A stretch of 64,000 bases of DNA from contig CM060177.1 of assembly GCA_030549775.1 (NCBI GenBank), positions 69,181,638 through 69,245,637 of the forward strand, written 5' to 3'. Origin of the DNA: Tamarix chinensis. Lineage: Eukaryota; Streptophyta; Magnoliopsida; Caryophyllales; Tamaricaceae. Position numbers and translations under genes: made by a program. Numbering within the stretch: position 1 is the stretch's first letter; each line of letters opens with the position of its first letter. Of the stretch, positions 21,029-33,496 are shown piece by piece. The notes under the pieces are model-generated. The model worked only from the letters and a program-made list of their open reading frames with translations, ran no database searches and had not been told where the DNA came from.

Positions 21029-21450
21029 GATGGTGGCCGGGCGGTGGCTGGCGTGCTTGAGGTGGCAGGCATGGTGATGGGGACAAGTCGGGCGCCTTGG
21101 TTGAGGCGTAGAAGAAGGTAGAAGATGATAGAAAGAAAGGGGGAGGTGCAGGTTGAGCAGGGGAAAGAAAAAGAAATGTTGGGCCGACCTAGTTGTTGGG
21201 GAAGGAAGAAAGAAAAGAGGGGGCTGGGCTGGGTTACTGTGTCGGGGAAGGAGGAAAAGAAAAAGAGGGGTGGGCTGCCCGTGTGGAAAAGGAGAGGAGG
21301 AAAGGGGAGTGGGCCAGTGGCCCAAACGTGAGGAGGAAGGGAGGAAGGCCTATGTTGGCCGCCCGAAGAAGGAAAAAAAGGAAAACGAAAGAAAGGAGGA
21401 AAAAGTAGAAAAAGGAGAAAGAAAAAAAAAAAGAAAAAGGGAAAGGAAAT
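20160..21450 (-). other. Polypurine (plus) leader region of LTR A4
   Basis: Reverse complement of the C/T-rich leader of A2 and A3: GGAAGG, GGTGG and GAAAAGG runs on the plus strand. Many frames cross it on both strands (for example 20807-21325 minus and 21153-21473 plus), all Pro/Ser/His or Lys/Glu/Gly low complexity, and none belongs to a known family. A (GA)n tract lies at about 20993-21023. Confidence 0.6.
20993..21023. repeat. (GA)n microsatellite
   Basis: About 15 GA dinucleotides in the leader of LTR A4. Confidence 0.9.
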
Positions 21451-22479
21451 TAGGGGAAATTAAAATAATTTAATTTATAAAATAATAAAATATAATATTT
21501 TTGGCAAATAAATTTATTTAATAATTTAATATAATATATGTGTTTAAAAAGGATAACTTTAGTAAAATATTGGTTTGAAAAATTATTTAAATAAAAAGAG
21601 TGATAAAATAATAAAATATTTATTTTAATTTATCAAATATTCCTATCCAAATTTATATACTCAAAAATCCATAAAATAATTAAATTAAATAATTTTAAAT
21701 GTTACTTCATCCCAAATAAAAGCTATTTGTTAAATTCTATGTTTTTAAAATTTTGGGGGAATACAATAGTGTCTTACCAACAAAGACACCTAATCCATAA
21801 ATATGTATACTCTCTATGGTCAGCAAAACTAAATAGAGTAAAATATAGGGCATGGTTAGGGTACTAAGGTACACCAGCAAAAATCCATAACCAGCCATGG
21901 GATAAACCACATCCTTAAGATAGCAACTTCTAAAGATCCACCATTTTCAATCTCAACATATTTAATTTTAAGTATTAGTATTTTATTACAGTAACCACAA
22001 AATCACAAACAATCACATAAGTCCAACTTCCATATTTAACCAGTTGTGCTCATTTCCTATTCATTAAATATAGCCATTATCAAGGCTAATATCAAGGTAA
22101 ATCATAAAAATATACTAAGGCCATCCTAGACTCAATTATTCACATTTGGATGCATTAGGCTGAAAATGACCAAAATGCTACTGAAACCATAATTATTAAC
22201 TTCTCTTCTATTTTAAATACTGATTCCATTTTATTCATTTATTTGTTATGAAAAGGCTAAAGCACCATCATTAAATTATATATCATGTAATTAATGAATC
22301 ATATATGCTAAATTACTATTTTGCCCTTATATATGAGTTTACACACAAACACTCTAGCATGCATATCTAATCCATCTAGAATCATATAATCTCATGTTGA
22401 ATGATATATAACACAAATTAGAATGCTTGTCACGAAAAATATCATAACACACTTAAAATAACCAAAATGCCCCTGGGGT

Positions 22480-23413
22480 ATAGAATAATAATATTTATAC
22501 TACAGATATGTCTAAGCATGATCAACTCATCATTTAACATATACATAGCACACAAGATCTTTTCTTGACATTGAAGTCATTTTAGTCATAATTTCATACT
22601 TGAAATAATTTACATAATACATCATGCATCCTTTTAGAAATTTGTATACTAATAATAATTAAGCCAATAATTAAACTATAACAAATCATGCTTAATATAA
22701 TTTATACACAAAACCCTAATGTGTATTGTGCAATATCTATCATTTTAGTAGAGTATACGATCTACTTGATTTCTAGCAAAAGCATAAATTATTGGTATTC
22801 TACTAAAATTATTAGGCCTTGCTAATCAAACTTTTGTACCTAAAAAGTATCACATTAACCAAATAAATATTTAACCAATAAAGTAGTAGTATTAGTAGTA
22901 GTAGTAGTAATATATTTACTAACCAAAATTACTAAAATACCCTTACTATAAATAATAATATTTATACTACAGATATGTCTAAGCGTGATCAACTCATCAT
23001 TTAACATGTACATAGCACACAAGATCTTTTCTTGACGTTAAAGTCATTTTAGTCATAATTTCATACTTGAAATAATTTAAATAATATATCATGCATCCTT
23101 TTAGAAATTTTTATACTAACAATAATTAAGACAATAATTAAACTATAACAAATCATGCTTAATATAATTTATACACAAAACCCTAATGTATATTGTGCAA
23201 TATCTATCATTTTAGTAGAGTATACGATCTACTTGATTTCTAGCAAAAGCATAAATTATTGGTATTCTACTAAAATTATTAGGCCTTGCTAATCAAACTT
23301 TTGTACCTAAAAAGTATCACATTAACCAAATAAATATTTAACCAATAAATTAGTAGTAGTATTAGTAGTAGTAGTAGTAATATATTTAGTAACCAAAATT
23401 ACTAAAATACCCT
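22480..23413 (+). repeat. Near-perfect tandem duplication, 467 bp unit
   Basis: Two adjoining copies offset by 467 bases (TACAGATATGTCTAAGC at 22501 and 22968), rising to 470 near the end because the second copy has one more TAG triplet. Only scattered single-base differences are visible, so it is much younger than the surrounding LTR decay. The junction lies in the related words ACCAAAATGCCC and ACTAAAATACCC, suggesting unequal exchange or slippage between short homologies. Confidence 0.92.
22886..22910. repeat. (TAG)n microsatellite, with a copy at 23351-23380
   Basis: Imperfect TAG repeats near the end of each 467 bp copy. The second has one extra triplet. Confidence 0.75.
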
Positions 23414-25051
23414 TACTATTAAAAATAGGCACCAAAATTTTACAAAGAGCTTATGCTGCATGGGTAGTGTGAGTTAGCACATGAGGGGGCTATGTTGGGC
23501 AGTTGTGGTACACAGGCTAGTAGTGGTGGAAGTTTTCTAGAGGTGATTGTTATAGGGCTGAGATAAGGGCAGGTGGATAAGTGGTGCTAACTGTGGGAAG
23601 ATGGATAGGACGGGGTTAGGACGAGGATGTTGGAGGTTCAATGGAAGGTGGTGCAGGAACAAGGCTATAATGGTGGGAAGATGGATGGTGAGATGGTTCT
23701 GGAAGAAGGGTTATAGTAAAGGGTGGTGCAGGAGTGTTGGAGACTGCGAAGGGATGGTGCCGAGTGAAAGAGGAGAAATAGTGGGTTATGTTGAAGTAGG
23801 GAGAAAAGCAACAATAATTTTTACCATTGTCTAGGGGGTTGATACATATGACATATCATAGGGGAGGATAAGGAAATAGTGGTTTTGGATGATACTAGGA
23901 GGAAGGCTGTTGTGGGTATTAGTGTTGGATCAAAGATGAAGAATAAGGTGCAATGGTGAGGTGATGGTGGGCTAAGAAAAAGAAAGGAACGAGAAAATAT
24001 ATGACTAAAGGGAACATGCATGATAGGAGTGTATAGCTGGGTTGGCTAGCAAGGAGAAGAGGATAGATGAGGGGAAGTTTGCTAGCTCAACAAAGAGAAC
24101 GTAACGAGGAAGAAGATGGTCGATGGCAAAGGTCCTAGAAGACTGTGATGGTGAGTGGTGGAGGAACATAAGTAGGGTGATATAGGAGGTTGGAGGTGGT
24201 TGGTGATGGCTATGGATGATATATATGGGTGAAGTAAGTAGGGGATGGTGAAGGATAGTGTTGGTGTAGGTGTGGTGGAGGTGCTAGTTGAAATGTATGA
24301 GGTTGGGTCAAAGTGGTCGGACTAGTGATGGTGAAAGTGAAACAAAATAAGGCAAAGAAGGGAGCAGGCTGGATAGCTGTTTGGACAAAAATAGAAGATG
24401 AGGGTGAAGTGGTATGAATACATTTATGTATATGTAGACCGTTGAGCGGTGATGGTGTATGGTGAGGGTGGTTTGTTGAGAAAAATTCATGAAACAAAAG
24501 AGAGGAGCTGGAGTGTATATATGTACACGTGCTTGACAGAAGTGATGGATTATGGCTCGATAGAAGGTGAGGTGATATTGATGTTCTTATGTAAGAAGTG
24601 GAGGAAATTTAGGGAGAGTGTTTAGTAGTGGAGAAGGGGGCACGACAAGGGTAAGTCAGAAGGGTAAAATGGTAGAAGTAGGATAAAATTAATTTAATTT
24701 AGTTTAGTTTGGTTAAGTTATAAAATAGGCTAGGAAAAATAACCCAAAAAAATAATCTTGTTTATTATAGATTTAATAAGAAAAAATATAAAATAATCGG
24801 GAAAAATATTAAAAAAATTATTTAGGTTATGAGTTAAAGGTTAATAATAAAATAATTAGGCCAAGTTTTAAAGGTCATATTTTTAAATAAATTACTAAAC
24901 ATATGAAAGAAAATGTTAAAAAATTTTAAAGGTCTTGGAAGCTAGAAGATGAAGTACCCATCAACGAATAGAAGCTTTCTCATTATATTTTGATTGTGTG
25001 TAGCTTAATCTATTCAATATTAAGTTATTCAATGCACTGAGCCATCTATAT

Positions 25052-25073
25052 AACAACAACAACAACAACAACA
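25052..25073. repeat. (AAC)n microsatellite
   Basis: Seven AAC triplets followed by AATAATAA. Confidence 0.9.
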
Positions 25074-25279
25074 ATAATAAATATTATTGTGAAATTAATG
25101 GCTAACACAAGATTTTGTGGATTGTTAGACCTTGTTAGCATTAGGTATTCGCATGTGAGCATATATGATTAGTATACACCATATCATAGTAGGTCATGGG
25201 TGATAGCATGCAGGTAGTAGCAACATATAGGCTAAAGATTGACACTTCATATGCATGACCAATAGGGTTGTCTTCTATC

Positions 25280-25283
<4 letters not shown>

Positions 25284-25312
<29 letters not shown>
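25284..25312. repeat. (TA)n microsatellite
   Basis: About 14 TA dinucleotides. Unlike 16186-16214, no inserted element is evident here. Confidence 0.9.
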
Positions 25313-25315
<3 letters not shown>

Positions 25316-28300
25316 GAGACTAATTTTTCTAGGGACATAATAGATTGTCTTATAACACTACTATGGATAACTGACATCATGGGGCATCTATTAATATGAT
25401 ACTTTGTCATTATGCCATTTCTTAAGATTTTTTTAAATGGATTTCATTGGCGATTTCCTTTAATATTAGTTAAACCAAGGGTTAATCAAATAAGCTAGGA
25501 TATGAATCTATTGATTAGCTGATGTATTTTTTTCCTTATTAATGTGCTAATTTTTATTCAGGATGATTATTTGGGTTCCAACAATTGACTAATTTTATTA
25601 TAACCATGTAATGTAGTGAATTAAAATTTAGTGATCCTCCACCAACTTATTAAGTTATAGATTGTCCATAATATAGATTACTATTTTAGAGGATATATAT
25701 TTACTAATTACGAACCTTGGTAAAAAATGATTATTAATGCATAAAATATCTATATGATATTTTAATACCATTAATAGTATATTAGTTCCAATTTAAGGTC
25801 TTTCAACTTACATGGTAAACTTTAACTAACCCATATCTAGCAGTTTATTTAATTATTAGATAAATCTTATATCAAATTAATTAATTCATACTTGGAACCA
25901 TATGTATAAGTATTAGATGATAAATCATAAAGGGTTTAGAAAATTTATTGACTCTACTAAATTGGGCCTAAGAAGTCTATAGTTTATTTTTTTAATATTG
26001 TTTGCTCAAGATTAATAATATATTGGGGTTAGCTATAACATTAATCACTTAGTGAGCTATTGGTGATTGAATTACATTTTTAGGTAAGCTAGTTACCCTT
26101 CTAATTAACCAAATATATGTAAATTACCACCCCTATTTTGAGTTATGTGAAACTATAATTGTAGTGTATAACCCAAGATGCTCTCTAGTTATATATGTGA
26201 TAATACTTCATGGTACATATCATTGATTATTTATGAGTAATTTAGCTGTCATTATTTTAATAGAATGAAAATGATACATGTGTCTATGATTGAGTGTTTG
26301 AAAATAAATAAAGGTTATGATATGGTGATTATGGGAATAAATATTTTTTTTTGTCTCCGTATGATTTTGATTACTTATGATTATGGCTTAAGAAATGACC
26401 TAAAGTTCTATTTTGTATAGATCAAAATTATGGAGTAAAAGTTTCTATTTTAGAATAATTTTCGGAATAAAATTGATTTTTATAAAAGAATGTGCATGGA
26501 AAAGGGATTGTTTGAGCTTGTTTGTATAGTATGTAATTGTTAGATGTGGTTGAATAATAATTAATAATTAAGAATAGAAAGATCTTTATTTGGGATTTAG
26601 ACGTTCCCTAGGGTTGGCCTCCTAGGGACAAGTTGGCAAGGTCTTCCCTATTTGATTATGCTATCTATCTATATTGGGTTACCTGGCGGTTATAGTCCAC
26701 CCTATGTTGTTATGACTAGCTAAGAGCCAGTAAGGCTCCATTTCTACTCTATAGAACTATAAATGGCCTATCAGGGGGTTTCCATACTTAAGAACTAGAT
26801 AACCTAGGTAGGGAACCCTTGGGAGAGAATCTCTACTTGGGTATCTTAGGAATGATTGTCTTGTGGATGCTATTTGTGGAAAAATTCCATCATTGTTATT
26901 TGTTGGATTTTTTCCATAGGTTTAGATTGGTCCCACTCAAGTTATTAAAATGGTTCTCTTGACTCTTTGGTGACCTTAAAGGAAAACAAAAGAATATTTA
27001 TTCTAAAATTTTAAGTGCATATACAATTATGTTATAATATTATGCGTGGTTTTCAATATATACAATTTATTATGCCTATTATGCTTATATTGTACCATAC
27101 CTATAAATTATAGTATGAATCATATGTTTGGTGTTGTGTGTGGCTTACTTAGCATTGGTTTCGTGCTGACTTGGTTGTTTAATGGGACTTGTGATAATCT
27201 CGATATTATGTATTAGGTGAGCAGATGACCTAATGTAGATTGAGGACATCTCAAGGCTTTAAGTGGACCGGTTCAAGCTCGAGTGGAGGTTATTCAGATC
27301 TGCTATATATTTTAAGTATGGTTAATTTTCTTAGCATTTAATTTATATTTAGAATCTCAAACTTTAGTCTATAAGAAACTGATTTATTTAGGAGATTGAT
27401 GTTGTGTCAATTTGGTAGAAATTATTTATTTTATTGAAGTTACTCTTTTTATCTTATATCATATTCTTTAGTTGAGATAGATTTATTATTATTACACTAG
27501 GTATGAGTAGGTGGGGTACACTTCATTCATACTTAATGTGGTGGAAATACCCTCAGAAATGAATTTTAAACTTTTGTATTTTAACATTCTTAATTGGTTT
27601 TACAAGTTGAAAAATGGGGGTGTTGTAGGTTATGTAATGATTTCAGATCCTTTTCTATTTTACCTTTAATTCTCTTTCCACTATTTATGAAGACTTCTAA
27701 TTAGAGTCTATTTGTGCTAATTAGCATATTTTGGTGCTTTGAAAATATTTTTATATTATTTAGATCATTCTATGATTTCATTTAGCTAAAATTTCTTTTA
27801 AAGTAATTTTGAGGTATTTTCATTGATTCTCTCCTTCTCCCTCACTTTTCACTCTCCTCTAGTAGCCGTGGCTATGTGTCGGCCATTCCGCACCTTTGTC
27901 CTGACTCACCTACCCTTATCATCTATCTAATTTCACTCATTCTCCCTCATTCTCATCATTCATCTTGTAAAACTTTAGTTCTCCACACTTAGCCAAAGTC
28001 AACTTCCCTCTCTTATTCCTTTTTTATAGGTTGATTCCAACTTTCCTTCAACATTTTCTCTTTTTGTCCTTTTCCTTTGAGCTAAATTTCTAAGTATCAG
28101 GCATTCCTTTTTTTTTCCTCCCTTTATTTTTTCTAGAAAAATAAAGGCTTACCTCTTGGATTTTATTTGGCTAAAAGTCTTTCTCTCTTCCCCTTCTCCT
28201 AATCTTAGCCTTATCTCTACCTTATTTTCCTTTCTTAAATGAGGAAGGATTTAGGTTTAGAGAAAGATTGAAGGCCTCAATTTTTCCCTTCTTTGAAATT

Positions 28301-28839
28301 TGTTCTTAAGAAAAGTTTGAGACATAATTCTTCCCTTCTTCTTTAGTTTTCAATTTTTAGTTGAGTTTTAAAAAGAGTTTTTTCTGTTTTGATTTTTGAT
28401 TATCTTAGGAAGTCAAGGGTCTCAGTGGAAACCATTAAGTTATGAGTATTTTTTTACTAGAAGACTTTGATTGGAGGTAAGGCATTCTTATCTCTAATAT
28501 GACTAAGGAATTGTGTTGTTTATTGTAGTTTCATATTTCTAGTATACTGTGTGATGTAAAATTTTTATTTAGAGCTCTTAGATTCAAGCATGTGGTGATG
28601 TTAATAACTTTGAATATTTGGTGCATGTTTTGAGTATTTATGATATCATATGTGAGTTTGGTGAATTTATTTATGATTATGTTGAGAACCAATTATTTTT
28701 ACCATGTACCCATGTGGTTCTATGTATAAAATATATTTTCTTATGTGTTTTACAACACAAAATCATGCTAGGATTACTTTTGTAATGAATTGTGATTTTT
28801 AGTTAAGTGTGGAATTGTAGGTTTGGGTATTATTTCACT

Positions 28840-29080
28840 TATACCAGTTAACTAGTTGACCAATTGTTAAACTAATTGACTTGTTGTGTGAATAGTAATT
28901 TAGTTTAGTAGCACTTTTGACTAGTTATGTTAATAGTTAATTGGTTTGATAATAGACTCACTGACTAGGTTTTTTTTTGTGGCTAGAGTTGCTTTGATTT
29001 TTGTTTAAATACATCTACTTATCTAACTAAGCCCATTGAGTGGTTTTTATGAATAGTCCATGGATTGGACCAACTAGTAG
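28840..29080 (+). repeat. Short ACTAGTTGAC / CAATTGG-type motif cluster
   Basis: Degenerate, partly palindromic words such as TTAACTAGTTGACCAATTG and CTAATTGACTTG. The same cluster is at 6310-6600 (plus) and, reversed, at 42290-42660, 46855-47300 and 60315-60780. Confidence 0.6.
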
Positions 29081-29119
29081 ACTAATTTTTTTGTTGTTGT
29101 TTTTGTGGGTCTAGTACAG

Positions 29120-29350
29120 CTAGACCATCCTTTGCTTAGGCGGGTGTGGTATCCCAACTTTCTGTAGCCCTTGTGATAGATGTTCTCGAGGTGTGGTGGG
29201 TAAGGTATCCTAGTAAAATCCCCCTCAATGTATTCTAACAATTTGTTATCCCAATTTGAGTTAGCACTCATAGTAGATGCAATCTAGGTGTGGTGGGTGC
29301 AGTATCTCAAGAGAAAATCCCCCTCGATGTATTATAAGCATGTGTGGGGG
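29120..29350 (+). repeat. Repeated module GTGTGGTGGGTAAGGTATCC in B1
   Basis: Three degenerate copies of a module with GTGGTGGG..GGTATC followed by AAAATCCCCCTC and AATGTATT. B2 has an equivalent at 35150-35530, and the chromovirus 5' LTR has the reverse at about 59400-59700. Confidence 0.55.
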
Positions 29351-30142
29351 AGTGGTATCCCATTGTGTTTGTTATACTACCATGAATTTTTTTTTTATGG
29401 TGGAAAACTAGGTGTGGGTGGACCAAATCTTAATAATTAGAAAGTATGAGGTCATTAAATGGAGATTTAATAGTATAATTTCTTCTATATGAATCTAATG
29501 CATGATCTATAATATTATTTCTTCTATGATTGTTATGCAAGCATGACTTATAATACGATAATCATGAGTTCAATTTTTTTACTTAAGTATGTTTTATACC
29601 ATGTAATTGTGTGACCTCAATATGCAACATGTACCATTACCATGTTCTAGGCAAGTACTTTGCTATAGTAATACTATATTTGTGTGGTCACCGTGATGAT
29701 CTAGCTTCTATTTTGGTGAGCAGATAAAAAATTATAGGGGTATGATTCTTAGATAGAGTATGTTGAGGATGATTAAGTGGGCCAGTAGCTAGCCATTGTT
29801 TGAGATTTATATTTACGTTTAGTTGAGAGTTATGCTAACACGCTTAGATTGTTTTTACCCATTGTGTTGTTCTATTTTCATCCTCTTTGATATTTTGAAC
29901 TCTTAGATTTAGTTCATGTATTTGGATTTTGTGAATCTCTCTCTCATCGACATTGTTCTCATCCATGCTATTTTTATTGTTATGCTAATAGAGCCCGCAT
30001 TAATTTATTTGTTGATCTATTTTGCCATGCATTAGGCATGAGTAAGGTGATGATCACATCTCTCTCATGATTGATGTGGTGGTAATATATGTGCATTGAT
30101 TTCAAAAATAATTTTTTGAGTTCAAAATTTTATCATGTTACA

Positions 30143-31452
30143 TAAATAGAAAATGCAAATAAAAATAAAAATAAAAATCATTAGTGTTGGGGTCTGTAGA
30201 TCACCAAATAGTTCAACCATCTAAATCAAAATTCACTTGAGGTATACAATAACAACTGATCTTCTTGATCTATATTATATAAGTGTTGAAAGGATTTAAA
30301 CAATTTGGTCTCTTGATCAAATAGCATATAAGGTATTCATCTACTTTTAATCATTCAATATTCGGCATCAAATTGTGCATAAGGTTTTTAAATCCATTAA
30401 ATCAATTGGGAAAATCTTTTAGCTTTATATCATTTTGTACCTTTGGTACATACTTATAAATAATATAGTTGGTAAGGAGCTTCAAACTTCTATAGACACT
30501 TTTGATATCACCCATATTTACTTTAGGTACATGGGAATAATTAAGTTACTTCTAGTGGCCCTCCATTAACAAAAAATATTAGAGATTTGCACCATGTTAT
30601 CCAATATACTTCTAGTGATATGATATGTATGTAGTAATGGGTGATGATACCACCAATCCATCATTTTTAAATTTACATAATTTTCATATATTTATTACTT
30701 TAGGTAGTTTTCTATCATCTTCAATTGATAGATATATATATGGTGATGGGTGATGTAGCTACTGATCCATTTTTTTATCTTTAAATTGATCATATTATAT
30801 CCAAATTGATTTTATTAAACAAGAGACTTTTAGATTTATACAATCATTTACCTCCACCATCTATATCATAGTTAGAAGGGAGGGAATCTTCCATATAGTA
30901 AAAATAAAATACATATTGCCAATATATATAAAAGGAACCGATGAAGGTATCAATTAGCATAAGAATAAAAAAAACATCAGATAAAAATGAAATTCCCTTA
31001 TTCTGAGCTAATTCTAGAACGTATTGTATCTTCATTAAAATGTTTTATGAATCCATATTAAGTAGGAGATCATGGTCCTTGATATTTTCTTGACTGTAAG
31101 AATTATCATATATGCGGCTTTTTATATGCTTAAAAAATCAAGATGCCACACAAGAAACAGAATGGGTGGGTTAGTCTTATGTGACACATAACAATCATAT
31201 CCATATAGAATAATAATTAATGAACATAGGATACTCCCTCTTATTAAAAACACATGGGATAACCTAAAATCAATGTTACATCTCTATATTGATTGAATTA
31301 TACATCAATTCCATAGTTGTTTGCTATTGAGCACCCCCATTGTCCCTAGCAAGATCAACACATAAGCATAATTTTTTCCATCTAGAGATAATCGTGTTGA
31401 CAATGTGTTCGGATATTAAGAAACTCAAATATAGATAATAAGCTAAGATAAA
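30143..31452 (-). pseudogene. Unclassified AT-rich sequence, possibly decayed minus-strand coding DNA
   Basis: No LTR landmark is seen between B1 and the LTR start at 31453. On the minus strand, several 20-40 codon stretches with non-random composition lie at about 30190-30480 and 30844-31035, and a LDGKNYA-like peptide near 31395 faintly recalls the start of copia gag. I cannot name a family. It could be an old retroelement or host fragment. Confidence 0.2.
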
Positions 31453-33005
31453 TGTAATACCTCAACTTTTTATAACCTTAATTTAGAATGTTTAGCCTTT
31501 TTACCAAACAAATTTAACCTTTAAATATTAATTTAATTAATTTTTCTAAACTTTGACCTACAAATCAAGATAAATTATTATAATTATTTTATCTTACTCT
31601 TTTTATTTAAATCAACCCCAAACATATAATTTTACTTGATTTTTTTTTAGCTTGATACACTAAATTTAAATAAATTAATATTATACTAAAAACCTAAATT
31701 TAATATAATTTTAATTATAACCCTAAATCTATTTTCTTTTTTCCTATTTTTCCTTTTACCTTTTCTATTTTTTTGGGCTATTAGGGTTTTGTGATGAAAT
31801 GTGAATAGTATCCCTAAGGGTAGGCTATTATATCATGTGTAAGATGTGGTAGTTGGATATCAATTTATGTATATGATTTCAATAATAATATTTTGGGAGT
31901 GAATATTAAATTTGGTGGTTATATGGATCTTTTGCAAGGAGGTAAGATTAATTTGTGGAATTAGGGTTTTATAGGATTTATGAATAGTAACCCTAAAGAT
32001 AGGCATTTTAGCGACCTAGGGAAATTTGGTTAATATGGTTAAAAGTAGTAGGTTGAGTGACTTGGGGTTTAGCTAAATTAAAACAGGTTATGGGTACTAC
32101 ATGAGATAATTGGGACAAAAATGAAGAGCTTATGGTAAATAAAAGAAGGGAAAGGCCATAATTGTCATTAGTAAATAAAAGAGGTTATGGGTAAGTCATG
32201 ATAACATGTGTTAAAAGTGGTAGATTGATACTAGGGATAGATTTATGAGGTTAATGATGGAATATTGGGTAGGCATACAAATTTGGGAAGCCATTTAAGC
32301 TCTAGGGATGGAGTTGTGACTGAAATGTGAAATTAGGGTTTTAAGAGGATCGAATAGTAACCTTAGGGTTAGGTTATTAGCACATGTGTAACACGTAGGT
32401 AATGGACCAGAACCCTTGAATATGTACATAATAACATGTTAACATTTTTTAGGAAAATTGGGGACTAAAGGGGAACTAGAGGAGAGAATATGTTAGGGTT
32501 GTAAGATTAGGGTTTCTAAGGGAAAATTAGTTTGTTTGAGGTATGTATTGGGATAGTTCCTTGCATGAGTATGTGTACATGACCATGTGATGAACTTGAA
32601 ATAAATATATCAAGTATAATACACTAATCAATTAAAGTAGAATATCAATTGAGTCAGGGCGTATCTGTACCGATCTACTGATGATAATAGTAGCCCAGAG
32701 CATCCTGACCTAGAGTTGTACATTAATTTCTAATCCACAGGTGATGATAATGACTAAAAGCTTCTTACCCTAGAGTTGTACCTTGTTACCGTTTCATAGG
32801 TTGAGAATATTGGGGTCCCAAACTCAAGTAAATTAAACCATTGAATGATCATAACTCTTGATAAGACACTAATTACTTACATTAAAATACTATGTAGTTC
32901 TTGACTAGTTATACTTTGATTACCAATCCATCAGTGAGAATAGTAGCCAGGTGCATCCTACCCTAGAATTTTACTTTGACTACCAATCCATTAGTGATAA
33001 TAGTG
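31453..33005 (+). mobile_element. Family A-type LTR with 5' end, 3' truncated
   Basis: Starts TGTAATACCTC, matching the LTR at 44523, and reaches the family A palindromic module region (32617-33003), where it stops against Tat-lineage sequence. Modules are eroded but recognisable: TTGAGTCAGGG and GTCCCAAACTCAA arms, and repeated GATAATAGTGGC and CCAATCCATCAGTG words. The GC-rich leader is missing, so it is also internally deleted. Confidence 0.55.
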
Positions 33006-33496
33006 GCTACTGACATCAACAAAATCTACCTCAACATATTCTTGATACATGTTTTTCAATAATAACCCTAGGGAAAATTCTTTATTGAGAGAGATCTAGC
33101 AACTTGGCGTAGTGCATGTAATCCCACATGAAGTTTAATCATAGTATATTACATTATTGTTTGAGGGACAGATTTTAGTACTGACATGGTCTACAAACAC
33201 CTTTAAAATTGACCCTCTAATATGAAGTAGCCCTTATCCTTAACTCAAGTACCACATTCTTTTCCATTGGCTAAGCTTAATCTCTAAATGATTTATCAAT
33301 CCCTTAATCTATCCCATCCTGGAAACCCTTTGATTTTACATAACTCAACCCTAGTTTCATTTCCTTTAGTTAACAACTCAACCTTAGCTTCATTTGCATC
33401 GTCTATTCAACTATGATAATCTTAAACTAAGAAGGAATGCTAGTTGAGGACAACTCTGCCACAATATTAGACACTTGGTTGGTCTCCTATAGTACC
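33006..33496 (-). other. Probable Tat-lineage sequence downstream of RNase H
   Basis: Lies downstream (on the minus strand) of the RNase H remnant and may be linker or integrase DNA of the same element. Its translation is broken by many stops and I recognise no motif. Confidence 0.25.

Larger units (their letters stand above)
13018..21765 (-). mobile_element. Solo LTR, family A (A4), minus strand, TSD ATAGT, with nested element
   Basis: On the plus strand it starts TGTAACACCCCC and ends TTTTGGGGGAATACA, which is TGTATTCCCCC as the LTR start on the minus strand. Perfect ATAGT duplications lie at 13013-13017 and 21766-21770. Of its 8748 bp about 3.6 kb is a secondary insertion (16215-19784), leaving an LTR of about 5.2 kb. 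Read on the minus strand it has the family A order: GC/CT-rich leader (21450-20160), AT-rich part with tandem repeats (15850-15000), palindromic modules (14093-13720), type II cassette and the conserved 3' end. It interrupts an older minus-strand LTR. Confidence 0.88.
21771..24930 (-). mobile_element. Decayed minus-strand family A-like LTR, continuation after A4
   Basis: This follows the second ATAGT and should be the rest of the LTR begun at 12403. It shows the same order as A4, AT-rich sequence (21771-23430), then a G-rich purine stretch (23440-24660), then AT-rich sequence resembling the 5' part of an LTR in reverse. The outer end is not sharp; AAAATTTTAAAGGTCTTGG near 24920 may be its eroded remnant. 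Frames at 23601-23834 and 24210-24497 lie in the biased stretch and are not supported as genes. Confidence 0.4.
24931..27627 (+). mobile_element. Decayed plus-strand LTR, 3' end recognisable
   Basis: Ends GGGGGTGTTGTA, an eroded GGGGTGTTACA. Upstream, CTAGGTATGAGTAGG and AATGTGGTGGAAATACCCTC stand at the distance where family A has its conserved CTTGGTA and GTGTGGCGGTAA words. About 1 kb from the end, an inverted repeat GTTCCCTAGG...CCTAGGGAC (about 26604-26630) lies where the palindromic modules are in other copies. I found no clear 5' end or TSD. No coding sequence. Microsatellites (AAC)n at 25052-25073 and (TA)n at 25284-25312 lie within. Confidence 0.4.
27633..30142 (+). mobile_element. 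Family B LTR (B1), plus strand, decayed
   Basis: Starts near TGTAATGATTT and ends near ATCATGTTACA. From about 27720 it parallels 34050 onward (B2): TTTGGTGCTTTGAAAAT, a pyrimidine-rich stretch with TCTCCCTCAC, and a GGTAAGGCATTCTTATCTC word. It then carries CCAATTGTT/ACTAGTTGACC-type motifs (28840-29080), a repeated module around TGTGGTGGGTAAGGTATC (29120-29350) and the CACATCTCTCTCATGATTGATG word that precedes the 3' end of the chromovirus LTR. No TSD matches, so the ends are tentative. The preceding LTR ends only 5 bases before it. Confidence 0.5.

Noticed and set aside
20807..21325. 172-codon minus-strand frame, the longest in the window
   Set aside because: Pro/Ser/Leu/His-rich product of a polypurine tract and a GA microsatellite; neighbouring phases are open too.
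22480..23413. LTR pair of a small retroelement
   Set aside because: The two copies adjoin directly with no internal sequence, TSD or TG/CA ends; it is a tandem duplication.
27633..27640. GGTTA at 27628-27632 as TSD of LTR B1
   Set aside because: The sequence after the proposed end (30143) is TAAAT, not GGTTA, so no TSD is claimed.
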